DNA of 64,000 nucleotides from Halomonas sp. A11-A (GCF_003182195.1 NZ_QGTM01000008.1:61596-125595), one strand, 5' to 3'; shown: positions 1-9,314, counted from the first letter of the stretch. Translations and numbers: made by a program. Notes: generated by a model not told the origin, from the letters alone.

Positions 1-1
1 T

Positions 2-1354
2 GGCGGGGAGGCGACCGGTGTGGTCTTCGCCGGCATCCCCATGGGCCACGAGTTCACCTCCCTGGTGCTGGCGCTGCTGCAGGTGGGCGGCCATCCGCCC
101 AAGGTCAGCTTTGATGTGATCGAGCAGATCAAGGGACTCGAGGGTCCGCTTCACTTCGAGACCTACTACTCGCTCTCCTGCCAGAACTGCCCGGACGTGG
201 TCCAGGCGCTGAACCTCATGGCGGTGCTCAACCCGGGCGTCAGCCACGTGGCCATCGACGGCGCCCTGTTCCAGGACGAGGTGGAGCAGCGCCAGGTGAT
301 GTCGGTGCCCAGCATCTACCTCAACGGCGAGCCCTTCGATCAGGGGCGCATGAGCCTGGAGCAGATCCTGGCCAAGGTGGATACCGGCGCCGCCAAGCGC
401 GAGGCCGCCAAGCTCAACGACAAGGCCGCCTTCGACGTGCTGGTGGTGGGCGGTGGCCCGGCCGGCGCCGCGGCGGCGGTCTATGCCGCGCGCAAGGGTA
501 TCCGCACCGGCGTTGCCGCCGAGCGCTTCGGCGGCCAGGTGCTCGACACCATGGCCATCGAGAACTTCATCTCCGTCTCCCACACCGAGGGCCCCAAGCT
601 GGCCGCGGCGCTGGAGGAGCACGTCAAGGAGTATGAGGTCGACATCATGAACCTGCAGCGTGCAGTCAAGCTGGTGCCGGCGGCCCAGCCGGGCGGCGAG
701 CACGAGGTGCAGTTCGAGTCCGGGGCGAGCCTCAAGAGCAAGACCCTGATCCTGGCCACCGGCGCCCGCTGGCGCGAGATGAACGTGCCCGGCGAGGCCG
801 ACTACCGCAACAAGGGCGTGGCCTACTGCCCCCACTGCGACGGCCCGCTGTTCAAGGGCAAGCGCGTGGCGGTGATCGGCGGCGGTAACTCCGGCGTCGA
901 GGCGGCCATCGACCTGGCCGGCATCGTCGGCCATGTGACCCTGATCGAGTTCATGGACGAGATGCGCGCCGATGCCGTGCTCCAGAAGAAGCTCAAGAGC
1001 CTGCCCAACGTCGACATCATCCTCGGCGCCCGCACCACCGAGGTGAACGGCGACGGTGCCCGCGTCAACGGCCTCACCTATGAGGAGCGCGCCAGCGGCG
1101 AGATCAAGCGCCTCGACCTGGAAGGCATCTTCGTGCAGATCGGCCTGGTGCCCAACACCGAGTGGCTCAAGGGTTCCCCGGTGGAGCTCTCCGAGCGCGG
1201 CGAGATCATCACCGACGCCCACGGCACCACCAGCGTGCCCGGCATCTTCGCCGCCGGCGACGTGACCACCGTGCCCTACAAGCAGATCATCATCGCCATG
1301 GGCGAGGGGTCCAAGGCGGCGCTGGGCGCCTTCGACCACCTGATCCGCAGCTGA
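2..1354 (+). CDS. ahpF: Alkyl hydroperoxide reductase subunit F (5' partial)
   Basis: Flavoprotein disulfide reductase that passes electrons from NADH to the peroxiredoxin AhpC in the cytoplasm. The frame is open from the window edge, so the true start and the first part of the N-terminal thioredoxin-like domain lie outside. The retained N-terminal domain shows the CxxC pair in [12 protein letters not shown]. It is followed by the FAD-binding [17 protein letters not shown] motif, the active-site disulfide in [11 protein letters not shown], a second Rossmann motif [10 protein letters not shown] for NADH, and the closing [13 protein letters not shown] motif. About 450 residues are visible, against roughly 520 for the family. 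ahpC is presumably just upstream, but I cannot see it. A strong hairpin follows the stop codon. Confidence 0.95.
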   Translation, partial: GGEATGVVFAGIPMGHEFTSLVLALLQVGGHPPKVSFDVIEQIKGLEGPLHFETYYSLSCQNCPDVVQALNLMAVLNPGVSHVAIDGALFQDEVEQRQVMSVPSIYLNGEPFDQGRMSLEQILAKVDTGAAKREAAKLNDKAAFDVLVVGGGPAGAAAAVYAARKGIRTGVAAERFGGQVLDTMAIENFISVSHTEGPKLAAALEEHVKEYEVDIMNLQRAVKLVPAAQPGGEHEVQFESGASLKSKTLILATGARWREMNVPGEADYRNKGVAYCPHCDGPLFKGKRVAVIGGGNSGVEAAIDLAGIVGHVTLIEFMDEMRADAVLQKKLKSLPNVDIILGARTTEVNGDGARVNGLTYEERASGEIKRLDLEGIFVQIGLVPNTEWLKGSPVELSERGEIITDAHGTTSVPGIFAAGDVTTVPYKQIIIAMGEGSKAALGAFDHLIRS

Positions 1355-1398
1355 TCGGCGGGGCCGGGCTCTTCTTCCCGGCCCCCGCCCGTCACAGC

Positions 1399-1431
1399 GA
1401 CGCCCCCGCAGGCCTGGCCTGCGGGGGCGTC
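1399..1431 (+). terminator. Candidate intrinsic terminator after ahpF
   Basis: A 15-bp perfect stem (GACGCCCCCGCAGGC paired with its complement) with a 3-base loop lies 45 bp after the ahpF stop, in the gap before the convergent DUF6164 gene. The following T-run is weak, so efficiency is uncertain. It could serve both strands. Confidence 0.65.
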
Positions 1432-1471
1432 GTCGTTTGCATGGTTTGGCGTGTTGCCAGGTGTTGGCCGA

Positions 1472-1840
1472 TCAGCGAGAGATCAGCCAGAGGAAGGGCA
1501 GCAGGGTGAGGGCCAGGATCCCCGCCACCGCCATGGCCACCAGCAGCATGCGGATGGGGTGATGGCGCAGGCGCGTCCACAGGGTCGGCGCCTCGCCGCG
1601 CTCGGCCAGGTCGTCGCGCTCCTGGCGAACCCGCTCGGTGAGGCCCTGCTGGTAGGCGTCGAGGGCCTCCCGGGCCGCTTCGAACTGGCCCTCGTCGCGC
1701 AGCCAGATGGCCGCCACGCCGAGGCCCCAGAAGCCGGCCCGGGTCTCGTAGGTGTCGAAGCCGTGCGCCTCGAGCAGCGCCCGCACCTCCTCGGCCTCGG
1801 CGTCGGGCACGTTGCCCAGCCGGAACAGCAGTCTTGCCAC
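1472..1840 (-). CDS. DUF6164 family membrane protein
   Basis: A 122-residue protein of unknown function that resembles the small DUF6164 family of Halomonas-like bacteria. The N-terminal half is soluble (LFRLGNVPDAEAEEVRALLE, GFWGLGVAAIWL) and looks like a small ferredoxin-like fold. The C-terminus carries one hydrophobic membrane helix (MLLVAMAVAGILALTLLPFL). The start is a GTG at 1838-1840 preceded by GGAGAG at good spacing. It lies 22 bp downstream of the cyclophilin gene on the same strand and may be co-transcribed with it. No function is inferred. Confidence 0.75.
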   Translation of the reverse strand: MARLLFRLGNVPDAEAEEVRALLEAHGFDTYETRAGFWGLGVAAIWLRDEGQFEAAREALDAYQQGLTERVRQERDDLAERGEAPTLWTRLRHHPIRMLLVAMAVAGILALTLLPFLWLISR

Positions 1841-1862
1841 GATGCTCTCCTGTCGGGCCGGC

Positions 1863-2465
1863 TCAGGGCAGCTCGGCGCGCTCGATCACCACGGGCTCGC
1901 GGGGCACGTCCTGGAAGGGGCCGCGGCTGCCGGTGGGCACGCGGCGGATGGCGTCGACCACCTCCATGCCCTCCACCACCTGGCCGAATACCGCATAGCC
2001 CCAGGTCTGGCCCGACTGCGGGCTGGCGTGGTCGAGGAAGCCGTTGTCGGCGACGTTGATGAAGAACTGGGCGGTGGCGGAGTGGGGGTCACCGGTGCGC
2101 GCCATGGCCAGGGTGCCGCGGCGGTTCTTCAGGCCGTTGTCGGCCTCGTTGGTGATCGGGTCGCGGGTCGCCTTCTGGCGCATCTCCTCGTCGAAGCCGC
2201 CGCCCTGGATCATGAAGCCGTCGATCACCCGGTGGAAGATGGTGCCGTCATAGTGGCCCTCCTGCACATAGGTGAGGAAGTTGTTGACGCTCTCCGGGGC
2301 CTCGGCCTGGAACAGCGCGATGCCGATGGCACCGTGGCTGGTGTGCAGGATGACATCGGGTGCGGCCTGTTCGGCCTGGGCCGTGGTGACGGCGAGGCCG
2401 AGGGGCAGGGCGGCGGCGAGCAGCAGGGCGGGAATCAGCGGACGTTTCACGGGGCGGGTCACCAT
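1863..2465 (-). CDS. Secreted cyclophilin-type peptidyl-prolyl cis-trans isomerase
   Basis: A 200-residue cyclophilin of the PpiA/PpiB type that catalyses prolyl isomerisation. The N-terminal signal peptide ([23 protein letters not shown]) predicts a periplasmic location. Cyclophilin motifs are [13 protein letters not shown] (catalytic Arg), [20 protein letters not shown] and [17 protein letters not shown]. The length matches single-domain periplasmic family members. The ATG at 2465 lacks a clear ribosome binding site, so the start is the least certain part. It is divergent from the ccm operon. Confidence 0.9.
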   Translation of the reverse strand: MVTRPVKRPLIPALLLAAALPLGLAVTTAQAEQAAPDVILHTSHGAIGIALFQAEAPESVNNFLTYVQEGHYDGTIFHRVIDGFMIQGGGFDEEMRQKATRDPITNEADNGLKNRRGTLAMARTGDPHSATAQFFINVADNGFLDHASPQSGQTWGYAVFGQVVEGMEVVDAIRRVPTGSRGPFQDVPREPVVIERAELP

Positions 2466-2588
2466 GTTGTTGAAGATCGAGGGTTGTGAAAATCGAGGGT
2501 CAGGAAAACAGGGTTCCCAGCATAAGGCCCCGCCGAGGCCCTGTCAGCGTCCGTCTTTCACCTGCGTTGAGGCAGCGTTCGGCAATGT

Positions 2589-2602
2589 TTGACATGGGTC
2601 AC
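2589..2602 (+). promoter_or_regulatory. FNR/DNR-type box upstream of ccmF
   Basis: TTGACATGGGTCAC matches TTGAY-N4-RTCAA at 9 of 10 half-site bases. It lies 145 bp upstream of the ccmF ATG and 31.5 bp (centre to centre) upstream of an NsrR-type box. This is likely the anaerobic activator site for ccmFGHI and the regulator gene behind them. Confidence 0.7.
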
Positions 2603-2615
2603 GGCCCCGCCCGAA

Positions 2616-2638
2616 AAGAGGTATCGAGTATGGATCTT
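2616..2638 (+). promoter_or_regulatory. NsrR-type operator upstream of ccmF
   Basis: An imperfect 11-1-11 inverted repeat, with AAGAGGTAT on the left and ATGGATCTT on the right, fits the NsrR consensus of AAGATGYAT half-sites. It would overlap the -10/+1 region if the FNR-type box sits near -41. It is a weaker match than the boxes at ytfE and hmp. Confidence 0.55.
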
Positions 2639-2746
2639 AAGGGGGGATTCCCCGACCATTCCCTGCATGGGGGTCGGCGCCAGCCGCCGGCCCGGTGAAT
2701 CCAGCCCGGTCGGCCGGGCCTCAGCGGTGGCGGGAGGGAACAGCAG

Positions 2747-4741
2747 ATGGTGGCGGAACTCGGTAACTTTGCGCTGATCCTGGCGCTCTGCCTGGCGCTG
2801 ATCCAGAGCGTGCTGCCGCTGGTGGGTGCCCAGACCGGCAGCCTGCGGCTGATGCGCACGGGGGCCTTCCTGGCCAGCGGCCAGTTCGTCTTCCTGGCGA
2901 TCGCCTACGGCGTGCTGACCTGGGCCTTCCTGGCCAATGACTTCAGTGTGCGCTACGTGGCCAGCCACTCGGCGCTGAGCCAGCCGCTGATGTACAAGAT
3001 CACCGCGGTGTGGGGAGGCCACGAGGGATCGCTGCTGCTGTGGGTGCTGATCCTCGGCCTCTGGGGCGTGGCGGTGGCGCGCTTCAGCCGCGCGCTGCCC
3101 CGCGAGATGCTGGCACGGGTGCTGGCGGTGATGGGCATGATCTCGGTGGCCTTCATCGCCTTCACGGTCTTCACCTCCAATCCCTTCGACCGCATCGTGC
3201 CCGGTCCCCTGGATGGCCGCGGCATGAACCCGCTGCTTCAGGACCCGGGCATGATCCTGCACCCGCCGCTGCTCTACATGGGCTACGTGGGCACTGCGGT
3301 GGTCTTCGCCCTGGCCATGGCGGCGCTGATGGGGGGGCGGCTGGACGCCGCCTGGGCGCGCTGGTCGCGCCCCTGGACCATCGTCGCCTGGGTCTTTCTC
3401 ACCCTGGGGATCGCCATGGGCTCCTGGTGGGCCTACTACGAGCTGGGCTGGGGCGGCTGGTGGTTCTGGGATCCGGTGGAGAACGCCTCCTTCCTGCCCT
3501 GGCTCACCGCCACGGCGCTGCTCCACTCCCTGGCGGTGACCGAGAAGCGCGGCGGCTTCAAGGTGTGGACCCTGATGCTGGCCATCATCACCTTCGCGCT
3601 GGTGGTGCTGGCGGCCTTCATCGTGCGCTCCGGGGTGATCACCTCGGTGCACGCCTTCGCCACCGACCCGGATCGCGGCGTCTTCCTGCTGGCCATGCTG
3701 GCGGCCACCCTGCTGGGCTCGCTGACCCTCTACGCCTGGCGGGCGCCCCGGGTCGGCCTCGGCGGCGGCTTCCACTGGTTCTCCAGGGAGTCGCTGCTGC
3801 TGGCCAACAACGTGCTGCTTACCGTGGCCTGCGTAGCGGTCTTTATCGGCACCCTCTACCCCCTGGTGCTCGACGCCTTCGGCCTGGGCAAGATCTCGGT
3901 GGGCCCCCCCTACTTCGATGCGGTGTTTGCGCCGCTGATGCTGCCGCTGCTGCTGCTGGTGGGCCTCGGCCCTACGGTGATGTGGAAGCAGTCCAGCCCC
4001 GCCGAGGTGGTGCGCCAGCTGCGCTGGGTGCTGCTGGCCAGCGTCGTGGCCGGTGGCCTCTGGCCGCTGACCATGGGCGCCTGGCGCCCGCTGACCGCGC
4101 TCTCGCTGATGCTGGGCAGCTGGATCATCCTTACCGCGCTGCTCGATATCCACAAGCGCCTGGGCAGCTCCCGCCAGCCGCTGACAAGGCGCCTGCGCCG
4201 GGTCATGCGCCCGAGCTTCGTGGGCATGCATCTGGCCCACGTGGGCCTGGCGCTGGTGGTGGTCGCCATCGCCATGGTCAACACCTACGAGGTGGAGCGC
4301 GACGTGCGCATGGAGCCCGGCCAGACCACCTCGGCGGCGGGCTTCGACTTCACCCTGCTGCGCATGGAGGAGGTGCGCGGGCCCAACTACGACGCCGACC
4401 AGGCGGTGGTCGCGGTGACCCGCGACGGCCGCCCGGTGGCCACCCTGCTGCCCCAGCGCCGCTACTACGACACCCAGCCCCAGAACCCCATGCACCAGGC
4501 CTCGCTGCATCGCGCGGCGACCCGGGACGTCTATGTCTCCCTGGGCGAGCGGCTGGTGGGGGATGCCTGGAGCTTCCGTCTCTACTACAAGCCCTACATG
4601 GCCTGGATGTGGAGCGGTGCCATCCTGCTCTCCCTGGGCGGCCTGCTGGCGGCCTGTGACAAGCGCTATCGGCTGGCCCGGCGCCGCGAGCGCGAGCCAG
4701 CGGCCACGCCGGGCGTCGGTCGGGAGGTGACCGCCTCATGA
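2747..4741 (+). CDS. ccmF: Cytochrome c heme lyase subunit CcmF
   Basis: A polytopic inner-membrane protein of the System I cytochrome c maturation pathway that takes heme from holo-CcmE and attaches it to apocytochrome cysteines in the periplasm. At 664 residues it has the usual family length. The heme-handling WWD-type segment WGGWWFWDPVENASFLPW is present around residue 240, with conserved periplasmic histidines such as HEGSLLLWV and HPPLLYMGYVG. The ATG is preceded by GGGAGGGA. The ATGA overlap with ccmG indicates translational coupling. No ccmABCDE genes are nearby, so this is either a split ccm system or an extra specialised lyase set. Upstream FNR-type and NsrR-type boxes point to anaerobic, NO-sensitive control. 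Confidence 0.95.
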   Translation: MVAELGNFALILALCLALIQSVLPLVGAQTGSLRLMRTGAFLASGQFVFLAIAYGVLTWAFLANDFSVRYVASHSALSQPLMYKITAVWGGHEGSLLLWVLILGLWGVAVARFSRALPREMLARVLAVMGMISVAFIAFTVFTSNPFDRIVPGPLDGRGMNPLLQDPGMILHPPLLYMGYVGTAVVFALAMAALMGGRLDAAWARWSRPWTIVAWVFLTLGIAMGSWWAYYELGWGGWWFWDPVENASFLPWLTATALLHSLAVTEKRGGFKVWTLMLAIITFALVVLAAFIVRSGVITSVHAFATDPDRGVFLLAMLAATLLGSLTLYAWRAPRVGLGGGFHWFSRESLLLANNVLLTVACVAVFIGTLYPLVLDAFGLGKISVGPPYFDAVFAPLMLPLLLLVGLGPTVMWKQSSPAEVVRQLRWVLLASVVAGGLWPLTMGAWRPLTALSLMLGSWIILTALLDIHKRLGSSRQPLTRRLRRVMRPSFVGMHLAHVGLALVVVAIAMVNTYEVERDVRMEPGQTTSAAGFDFTLLRMEEVRGPNYDADQAVVAVTRDGRPVATLLPQRRYYDTQPQNPMHQASLHRAATRDVYVSLGERLVGDAWSFRLYYKPYMAWMWSGAILLSLGGLLAACDKRYRLARRREREPAATPGVGREVTAS

Positions 4742-5328
4742 AGCTCAAGCTGCTGATTCCGCTGGTAGCGGTGATGGCGCTGCTCGGCCTGCTGCTGCTC
4801 GGCCTGGGGCTCAACTCCCGGGACCTGCCCTCGCCCCTGGTGGGCAAGCCGGCGCCGGCCTTCACCCTGGAGGCCCTGGAGGATCCCGAGGTGCTGCTGA
4901 CGGAGCAGGACTTCATCGGCGAGGTGGCGCTGGTCAACGTCTGGGCCACCTGGTGCAGCACCTGCCGCGCTGAGAAGCCGCTGCTGATGGAGCTTGCCCG
5001 CGGCGGCATCCCCATCCACGCCTTCAACTACCGGGACGAGCGCGATGCCGCGCTGCGCTACCTGGAGATGACCGACAGCCCCTACCGCACCATCGCCTAT
5101 GACCCCGCGGGGGATGCCGGCATCGACTGGGGCGTCTACGCCACCCCCGAGACCTATGTGCTCGATGCCGAGGGCATCATCCGCTACAAGCGCATCGGCC
5201 CGCTCAGCCGCCAGCTGCTCCTCGACGAGGTGCTGCCCCTGATTGAAAAACTGAGAGCCGAGAAGCTGAGAGCCGAACAGCGGACGACGGAGAAACTGGG
5301 CGCCGAGTCGGCGGGGAGGGCGTCATGA
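4738..5328 (+). CDS. ccmG: Thiol:disulfide interchange protein CcmG/DsbE
   Basis: A membrane-anchored periplasmic thioredoxin (196 residues) that reduces the cysteines of apocytochrome c or CcmH before heme attachment. An N-terminal transmembrane anchor (LLIPLVAVMALLGLLLLGLGL) precedes the thioredoxin fold with active site WATWCSTCRAEKP (C73/C76). The usual family signature is WCxxC followed by xxE/P, which fits. The C-terminus has an unusual repetitive Lys/Glu-rich tail (KLRAEKLRAEQRTTEKLGAE) beyond the fold. It overlaps ccmF by 4 bp and ccmH by 4 bp, so it is part of one operon. Confidence 0.93.
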   Translation: MKLKLLIPLVAVMALLGLLLLGLGLNSRDLPSPLVGKPAPAFTLEALEDPEVLLTEQDFIGEVALVNVWATWCSTCRAEKPLLMELARGGIPIHAFNYRDERDAALRYLEMTDSPYRTIAYDPAGDAGIDWGVYATPETYVLDAEGIIRYKRIGPLSRQLLLDEVLPLIEKLRAEKLRAEQRTTEKLGAESAGRAS

Positions 5329-5798
5329 ACCGCTGGCTGGCAGGCCTGCTCATGCTGCTGGCGCTGGCGCTCTCGCCCGGCATCGCCCTGGCCACGGCCA
5401 TCGGCGAGCCGCTTGCCTTCGACAGCGAGGCCCAGCGCCAGCAGTACGAAGCGCTGACCCGGGAGCTGCGCTGCACGGTGTGCCAGAGCGAGACGATCCA
5501 CGAGTCCAACGCCGAGCTCGCCGCCGACATGCGCCGGCGGGTCTACCAGATGACCCGGGACGGCATGTCCGCCGACGCCATCGTCGACTTCATGGTGGCC
5601 CGCTACGGCGACTACGTCCGCTACCGGCCGCCGCTGCAGGCCAACACTGCCCTGCTGTGGGCCAGCCCCTTCCTGCTCTTCGGCGGCGGCCTGCTGGTCT
5701 GGTGGCAGGTGATGCGCCGGCGCGCCCGGCCCGATGACGAGCCCCACTTCACCGACCAGGAGCGTGCGGCGCTGGAGCGCCTGCGCCGTGGCGACTGA
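5325..5798 (+). CDS. ccmH: Cytochrome c maturation protein CcmH (CcmL-type, N-terminal domain only)
   Basis: A 157-residue thiol-oxidoreductase that presents reduced apocytochrome cysteines to CcmF. A signal peptide ends near ALA (about residue 23). The diagnostic motif LRCTVCQSE (C50/C53) is followed by a three-helix domain (DMRRRVYQM, MVARYGDYVRYRPP). A C-terminal membrane anchor (LLWASPFLLFGGGLLVWW) and a short cytoplasmic tail complete it. The length is that of the split CcmH form, with the TPR part encoded separately by the next gene. Confidence 0.93.
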   Translation: MNRWLAGLLMLLALALSPGIALATAIGEPLAFDSEAQRQQYEALTRELRCTVCQSETIHESNAELAADMRRRVYQMTRDGMSADAIVDFMVARYGDYVRYRPPLQANTALLWASPFLLFGGGLLVWWQVMRRRARPDDEPHFTDQERAALERLRRGD

Positions 5799-5816
5799 CC
5801 CCGGAGGTACGACGAG

Positions 5817-6698
5817 ATGAATGGCGTCTTCCTGCTGCTGGCCCTGGGCCTCTGCCTGCTGGCCCTGGCCTTCGTGCTGATACCGCTGCTGCGTGAACCC
5901 CGCGCGGCCGGCCCCGATCGCCGCGAGGTGCTGCTGGCGGTGCACCGCGACCGCGTCGCCGAGCTCGACCAGGACCTGGCGGCCGGCACCCTGACCGCCG
6001 AGCGCCACGCCCGCGCCCTGGCCGACCTGGAGCGCGAGCTGCTCGACAGCGGTGTGCTGGAGGCCGATGCCGGCGCCGGCAGTGAGGGCCGCGGCCAGCG
6101 CCGCCTGGCCCAGGTCGCCGCCGTGGCCAGCATGGCGCTGCTGCCCTTCCTGGCCATCGGCACCTACCTCTCGGTGGGCTACAGCGAGGAGGTGTTCGCC
6201 GCCCGCGCTCCGGCCGGCCAGGTGACGATGCCGCCCGAGCAGGTCGAGCCCAGCGACGAGGAGATGACCCGCGAGTTCACCCGGCTGGTGGAGGGGCTGC
6301 AGGTGCGCCTGGCCCAGGACCCGGCCGACCTCCAGGGCTGGGTGCTGCTGGGCCGGACGCTGACCTTCCTCGACGAGTTCGAGGCCGCCGGCCGCGCCTT
6401 CGGCGAGGCGCTGCGCCACGGTGGCGACCGTGACCCCGAGGTGCTGGTGCGCTACGCCGATGTGCTGGCCGAGCTCGAGGGGGGGCTTGCGGGTGAGCCG
6501 GCGGCGCTGATCGAGCAGGCGCTGGCCATCGACCCCGAGCACGCCCAGGGGCTGTGGCTTGCCGGCACCCGCGCCTACCAGGACGAGGCCTTCGACGAGG
6601 CCCGCGCCTACTGGGAGCGCCTGCTGGCGGTGCTGCCCGCGGAGTCGGCCGAGGCCGAGGTGATCCGCGGCAACCTGGCGGAAATGACGCTGCGCTAG
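5817..6698 (+). CDS. ccmI: c-type cytochrome biogenesis protein CcmI
   Basis: A 293-residue apocytochrome c chaperone that complexes with CcmF and CcmH. The N-terminal membrane segment (FLLLALGLCLLALAFVLIPLL) is followed by a basic/acidic loop and a second membrane helix (LAQVAAVASMALLPFLAIGTYL). A periplasmic TPR region follows (QGWVLLGRTLTFLDEFEAAGRAFGEAL, then LWLAGTRAYQDEAFDEARAYW). The domain order is that of CcmI or the second half of fused E. coli CcmH. The gene starts 18 bp after ccmH with a GGAGG-like site and is followed after 26 bp by the regulator gene, so the five genes appear to be one transcript. Confidence 0.9.
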   Translation: MNGVFLLLALGLCLLALAFVLIPLLREPRAAGPDRREVLLAVHRDRVAELDQDLAAGTLTAERHARALADLERELLDSGVLEADAGAGSEGRGQRRLAQVAAVASMALLPFLAIGTYLSVGYSEEVFAARAPAGQVTMPPEQVEPSDEEMTREFTRLVEGLQVRLAQDPADLQGWVLLGRTLTFLDEFEAAGRAFGEALRHGGDRDPEVLVRYADVLAELEGGLAGEPAALIEQALAIDPEHAQGLWLAGTRAYQDEAFDEARAYWERLLAVLPAESAEAEVIRGNLAEMTLR

Positions 6699-6724
6699 CC
6701 CGGGAAAGGGTCAAGGAGGCCAAG

Positions 6725-7492
6725 ATGACAGTCCGCTTCACCCGGGAGACCCTGCGCATCCTGCATCAGGTGCCGCTGTTCACCGGCCTCACCGAGGAGA
6801 CCCTGGCGCTGCTGGCGCGGGGTGCCCATGAGCGCTGCTGCCCCCGCGGCACCCGGCTGTTCGCCCAGGGCGAGCCCGCCGATCGCTTCTTCGTGGTGCT
6901 CGACGGCTGGGTGAAGCTCTACCGCGACAGCCCCGATGGCAGCGAATGCATGGTGGGGCTCTTCACCCGCGGCGACTCCTTCGCCGAGGCGGCGATGTTC
7001 GACCGCCAGGGCTTCCCGGTGAACGCCGGCGTGGCCGAGGACGCTCGACTGCTGGTCTTTCCGGCCGAGCCCTTCCTGGCGACGCTGCACGAGCACCACG
7101 GCCTGACGCTCAACCTGCTGGCCAACCTGACCGGCATGCTGCGGGCGCTGGTGCTGCAGCTCGACCAGCTCACCAACCAGTCGACCCACCAGCGGCTGGC
7201 GGCCTTCCTGCTCTCGCTGTGTCCGAACGATGCCCGCCGTGCCACCGTCAGCCTGCCCTGCGACAAGATGCTGATCGCCGGGCGCCTGGGCATGAAACCG
7301 GAGAGCTTCTCCCGGGCCATGGCACGCCTGCGAGCATTCGGCGTGCGCTGCGAGCGTAACTGTGTGCATCTCGAGGACCTTTCCGCGCTGCGCCTGTTTG
7401 CCCGCGGCGGCGAGGCGCGCCCCCTGTCGGCCTGCCCCGGCCTCAATGGCACGGGGACCTCCAGGGTCCTTTCGCCGCGACCCATGACATAA
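6725..7492 (+). CDS. dnr: Crp/Fnr family regulator, DNR-like
   Basis: A 255-residue transcription factor. The N-terminal cyclic-nucleotide-like sensor domain (LFAQGEPADRFFVVLDGWVKLY, GDSFAEAAMFDRQGFPVNAGV) is joined by a long dimerisation helix to a winged HTH. The recognition region is GRLGMKPESFSRAMARLRAF; its ExxSR arrangement predicts TTGAC-type boxes. The N-terminal four-cysteine iron-sulfur signature of FNR/ANR is absent, which fits DNR/NnrR-type NO-responsive regulators (probably heme-dependent). The ATG at 6725 follows AAGGAGGCCAAG; upstream in-frame codons lack a ribosome site. It sits at the end of the ccm operon and immediately upstream of nirS with its perfect box, so it is the likely activator of the island. 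The symbol is by family resemblance. Confidence 0.85.
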   Translation: MTVRFTRETLRILHQVPLFTGLTEETLALLARGAHERCCPRGTRLFAQGEPADRFFVVLDGWVKLYRDSPDGSECMVGLFTRGDSFAEAAMFDRQGFPVNAGVAEDARLLVFPAEPFLATLHEHHGLTLNLLANLTGMLRALVLQLDQLTNQSTHQRLAAFLLSLCPNDARRATVSLPCDKMLIAGRLGMKPESFSRAMARLRAFGVRCERNCVHLEDLSALRLFARGGEARPLSACPGLNGTGTSRVLSPRPMT

Positions 7493-7513
7493 GTCAACGC
7501 TGCGGTGTGCCAC

Positions 7514-7527
7514 TTGACCACTGTCAA
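7514..7527 (+). promoter_or_regulatory. FNR/DNR-type box of the nirS promoter
   Basis: TTGACCACTGTCAA is a perfect 5-4-5 dyad extended to ACTTGAC/GTCAAGT. A -10-like TACTTA lies at 7553-7558, which places the box at about -44, close to a class II activator position. No NsrR-type box is seen here. Confidence 0.85.
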
Positions 7528-7661
7528 GTGAGCAAAGAAGTAAAGCTGCTACTACTTATACGCAGGTGGAGAGTGTCTCCCCGGGCAGTTGGATCGCTGA
7601 CCCGGGCCACGCGAGGCTCTCTCCAGACCCTACCCCACGGGGAAACAGAGCGAGGCACGTT

Positions 7662-9281
7662 ATGCACAAGAAAGCACTGAGCAAGGGAATCTTCGCCCTC
7701 AGCTTCCCGCTGGCCGCCATGCTGGCGGGCGGCGTGCAGGCTGACGCACCGGAGATGACCGCCGAGGAGATGGACCGCGCCGGGGATATCTACTTCTCCC
7801 GCTGTGCCGGCTGCCACGGCACCCTGCGCAAGGGCGCCACCGGCCCCAACCTGCTGCCCGAGACGACCATCGGCATGGGCCAGCGCCGCCTGGAGAGCAT
7901 CATCGCCTACGGCACCGAAGGCGGGATGAACAACTTCGACGGGATCCTCGACGAGGAGGAGATCGAGCTGATCGCCAAGTACATCCAGCAGACCCCCCAG
8001 GAGCCGCCGGAGATGTCCCTGGCCGATATCCGCGACACCTGGACCATCGTGGTGCCCCAGGATCAGTGGCCGGACGCCCCCCAGCACGATCGCAACTGGC
8101 AGAACTTCATGGTCACCATCCTGCGTGACCGGGGCGCCATGGGGATCATCGATGGCGACACCAAGGAGCTCATCACCGAGGCCGAGACCGGCTATGCGGT
8201 GCATGTGGCCAAGTCGAGCTCCGACGGCCGCTTCTGGTACGTCCAGGGCCGTGACGGTCGCCTGTCGAAGATCGACCTGTGGATGGACCCGCCCCAGGTG
8301 ACCGCCGAGGTGTTCATCGGCATCGATGCCCGCGACGTGGCGGTTTCCAAGTACGGCGAGTGGAAGGACAAGTACGTCATCGGCGGCGCCTACTGGCCTC
8401 CGCACTTCGTGATCGCCGACGCCGAGACCATGGAACCCCTCAAGGTGGTCTCCACCCGGGGCTACGACACCGAGGGCAATTACGTCCACGAGGCCCGCGT
8501 CGCGGCCCTCTACGACACCCCCCATGCGCCCACCTTCCTGGTCAACGTCAAGGAGACCGGGCAGATCTGGCAGGTGGACTACAGCGACATCGACAACCTG
8601 CGCATCGATCACATCCAGTCGGCGGAGTACCTCCACGATGGCTTCTTCGATTCCACCGGCCGCTACTTCATGATCGCGGCCAACTTCAGCAACAAGATGG
8701 CCTTCGTCGACACCGTGGAGCGGAAGCTCGTCGGCCTGCTCAATACCGGGCAGATTCCGCACCCGGGGCCGGGAGCCAACTGGATCGATCCGGAGTGCGG
8801 CCCGGTGGCCGGCACCACCCACCTGGGCGAGGGCCTGGTGACCTTCTGGGGCACCGACCCGGAGAACCATCCGGAGCATGCCTGGGCGATCTGCGGCACC
8901 GTGGAGACCGACGGCCCGGGACTCTTCCTGCGTAGCCACCCGGACTCTCCCCACGTCTGGATCGACCAGTCGATGCACCCGGAGGCCGATGTCAACCAGT
9001 GGGTCATGGTCATGGACAAGGAGACCCGCGAGCTGACTCCGATCCATGTGGCCGATCGTCCAGCCGAGCATGACGCCGTGGCCCTGCACTTCGAGTACGA
9101 CCAGTCCGGCAGCGAGGTGTGGGTCTCCATCTGGGCCCGCGGTCGCGGCCATCAGGATGACGGCGCCATCGTGGTCTACGACGACGCGACCCTCGAGGTC
9201 AAGGCAGTCATCGAGAACCTGAACACGCCGACCGGCAAGTTCAACGTCTACAACCGCAAGGCGAAGTGGCAGCGCAGCTAG
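7662..9281 (+). CDS. nirS: Cytochrome cd1 nitrite reductase NirS
   Basis: A periplasmic, NO-forming nitrite reductase (539 residues including a signal peptide of about 27). The N-terminal cytochrome c domain has CAGCH at 48-52, then GATGPNL and a Met ligand in EGGMNNF. The C-terminal eight-bladed d1 propeller retains the proximal His (GYAVHV, H181) and the two distal histidines expected for catalysis (YVHEARVAAL H276; YLHDGFFD H325). The ending PTGKFNVYN is typical of NirS. Presence of both distal histidines argues for NirS rather than NirN or NirF. The ATG at 7662 is chosen because it opens a signal peptide; the frame extends 96 bp upstream without a convincing site. Confidence 0.96.
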   Translation: MHKKALSKGIFALSFPLAAMLAGGVQADAPEMTAEEMDRAGDIYFSRCAGCHGTLRKGATGPNLLPETTIGMGQRRLESIIAYGTEGGMNNFDGILDEEEIELIAKYIQQTPQEPPEMSLADIRDTWTIVVPQDQWPDAPQHDRNWQNFMVTILRDRGAMGIIDGDTKELITEAETGYAVHVAKSSSDGRFWYVQGRDGRLSKIDLWMDPPQVTAEVFIGIDARDVAVSKYGEWKDKYVIGGAYWPPHFVIADAETMEPLKVVSTRGYDTEGNYVHEARVAALYDTPHAPTFLVNVKETGQIWQVDYSDIDNLRIDHIQSAEYLHDGFFDSTGRYFMIAANFSNKMAFVDTVERKLVGLLNTGQIPHPGPGANWIDPECGPVAGTTHLGEGLVTFWGTDPENHPEHAWAICGTVETDGPGLFLRSHPDSPHVWIDQSMHPEADVNQWVMVMDKETRELTPIHVADRPAEHDAVALHFEYDQSGSEVWVSIWARGRGHQDDGAIVVYDDATLEVKAVIENLNTPTGKFNVYNRKAKWQRS

Positions 9282-9290
9282 GCCGCCCCG

Positions 9291-9314
9291 CCGGAGCGCC
9301 CGCGGGCGCTCCGG
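9291..9314 (+). terminator. Hairpin after nirS
   Basis: A perfect 24-bp palindrome (CCGGAGCGCCC paired with GGGCGCTCCGG) begins 10 bp after the nirS stop and is followed by CTCCTTTCC. It may be a terminator or a processing stem that sets different transcript levels for nirS and the downstream cytochrome gene. A second stem lies at 9385-9406. Confidence 0.5.

Noticed and set aside
2558..4510. Long minus-strand open frame (about 650 codons) across ccmF
   Set aside because: It is the low-complexity, His/Gln/Arg-rich antisense shadow of a GC-rich gene; ccmF on the plus strand has clear family motifs.
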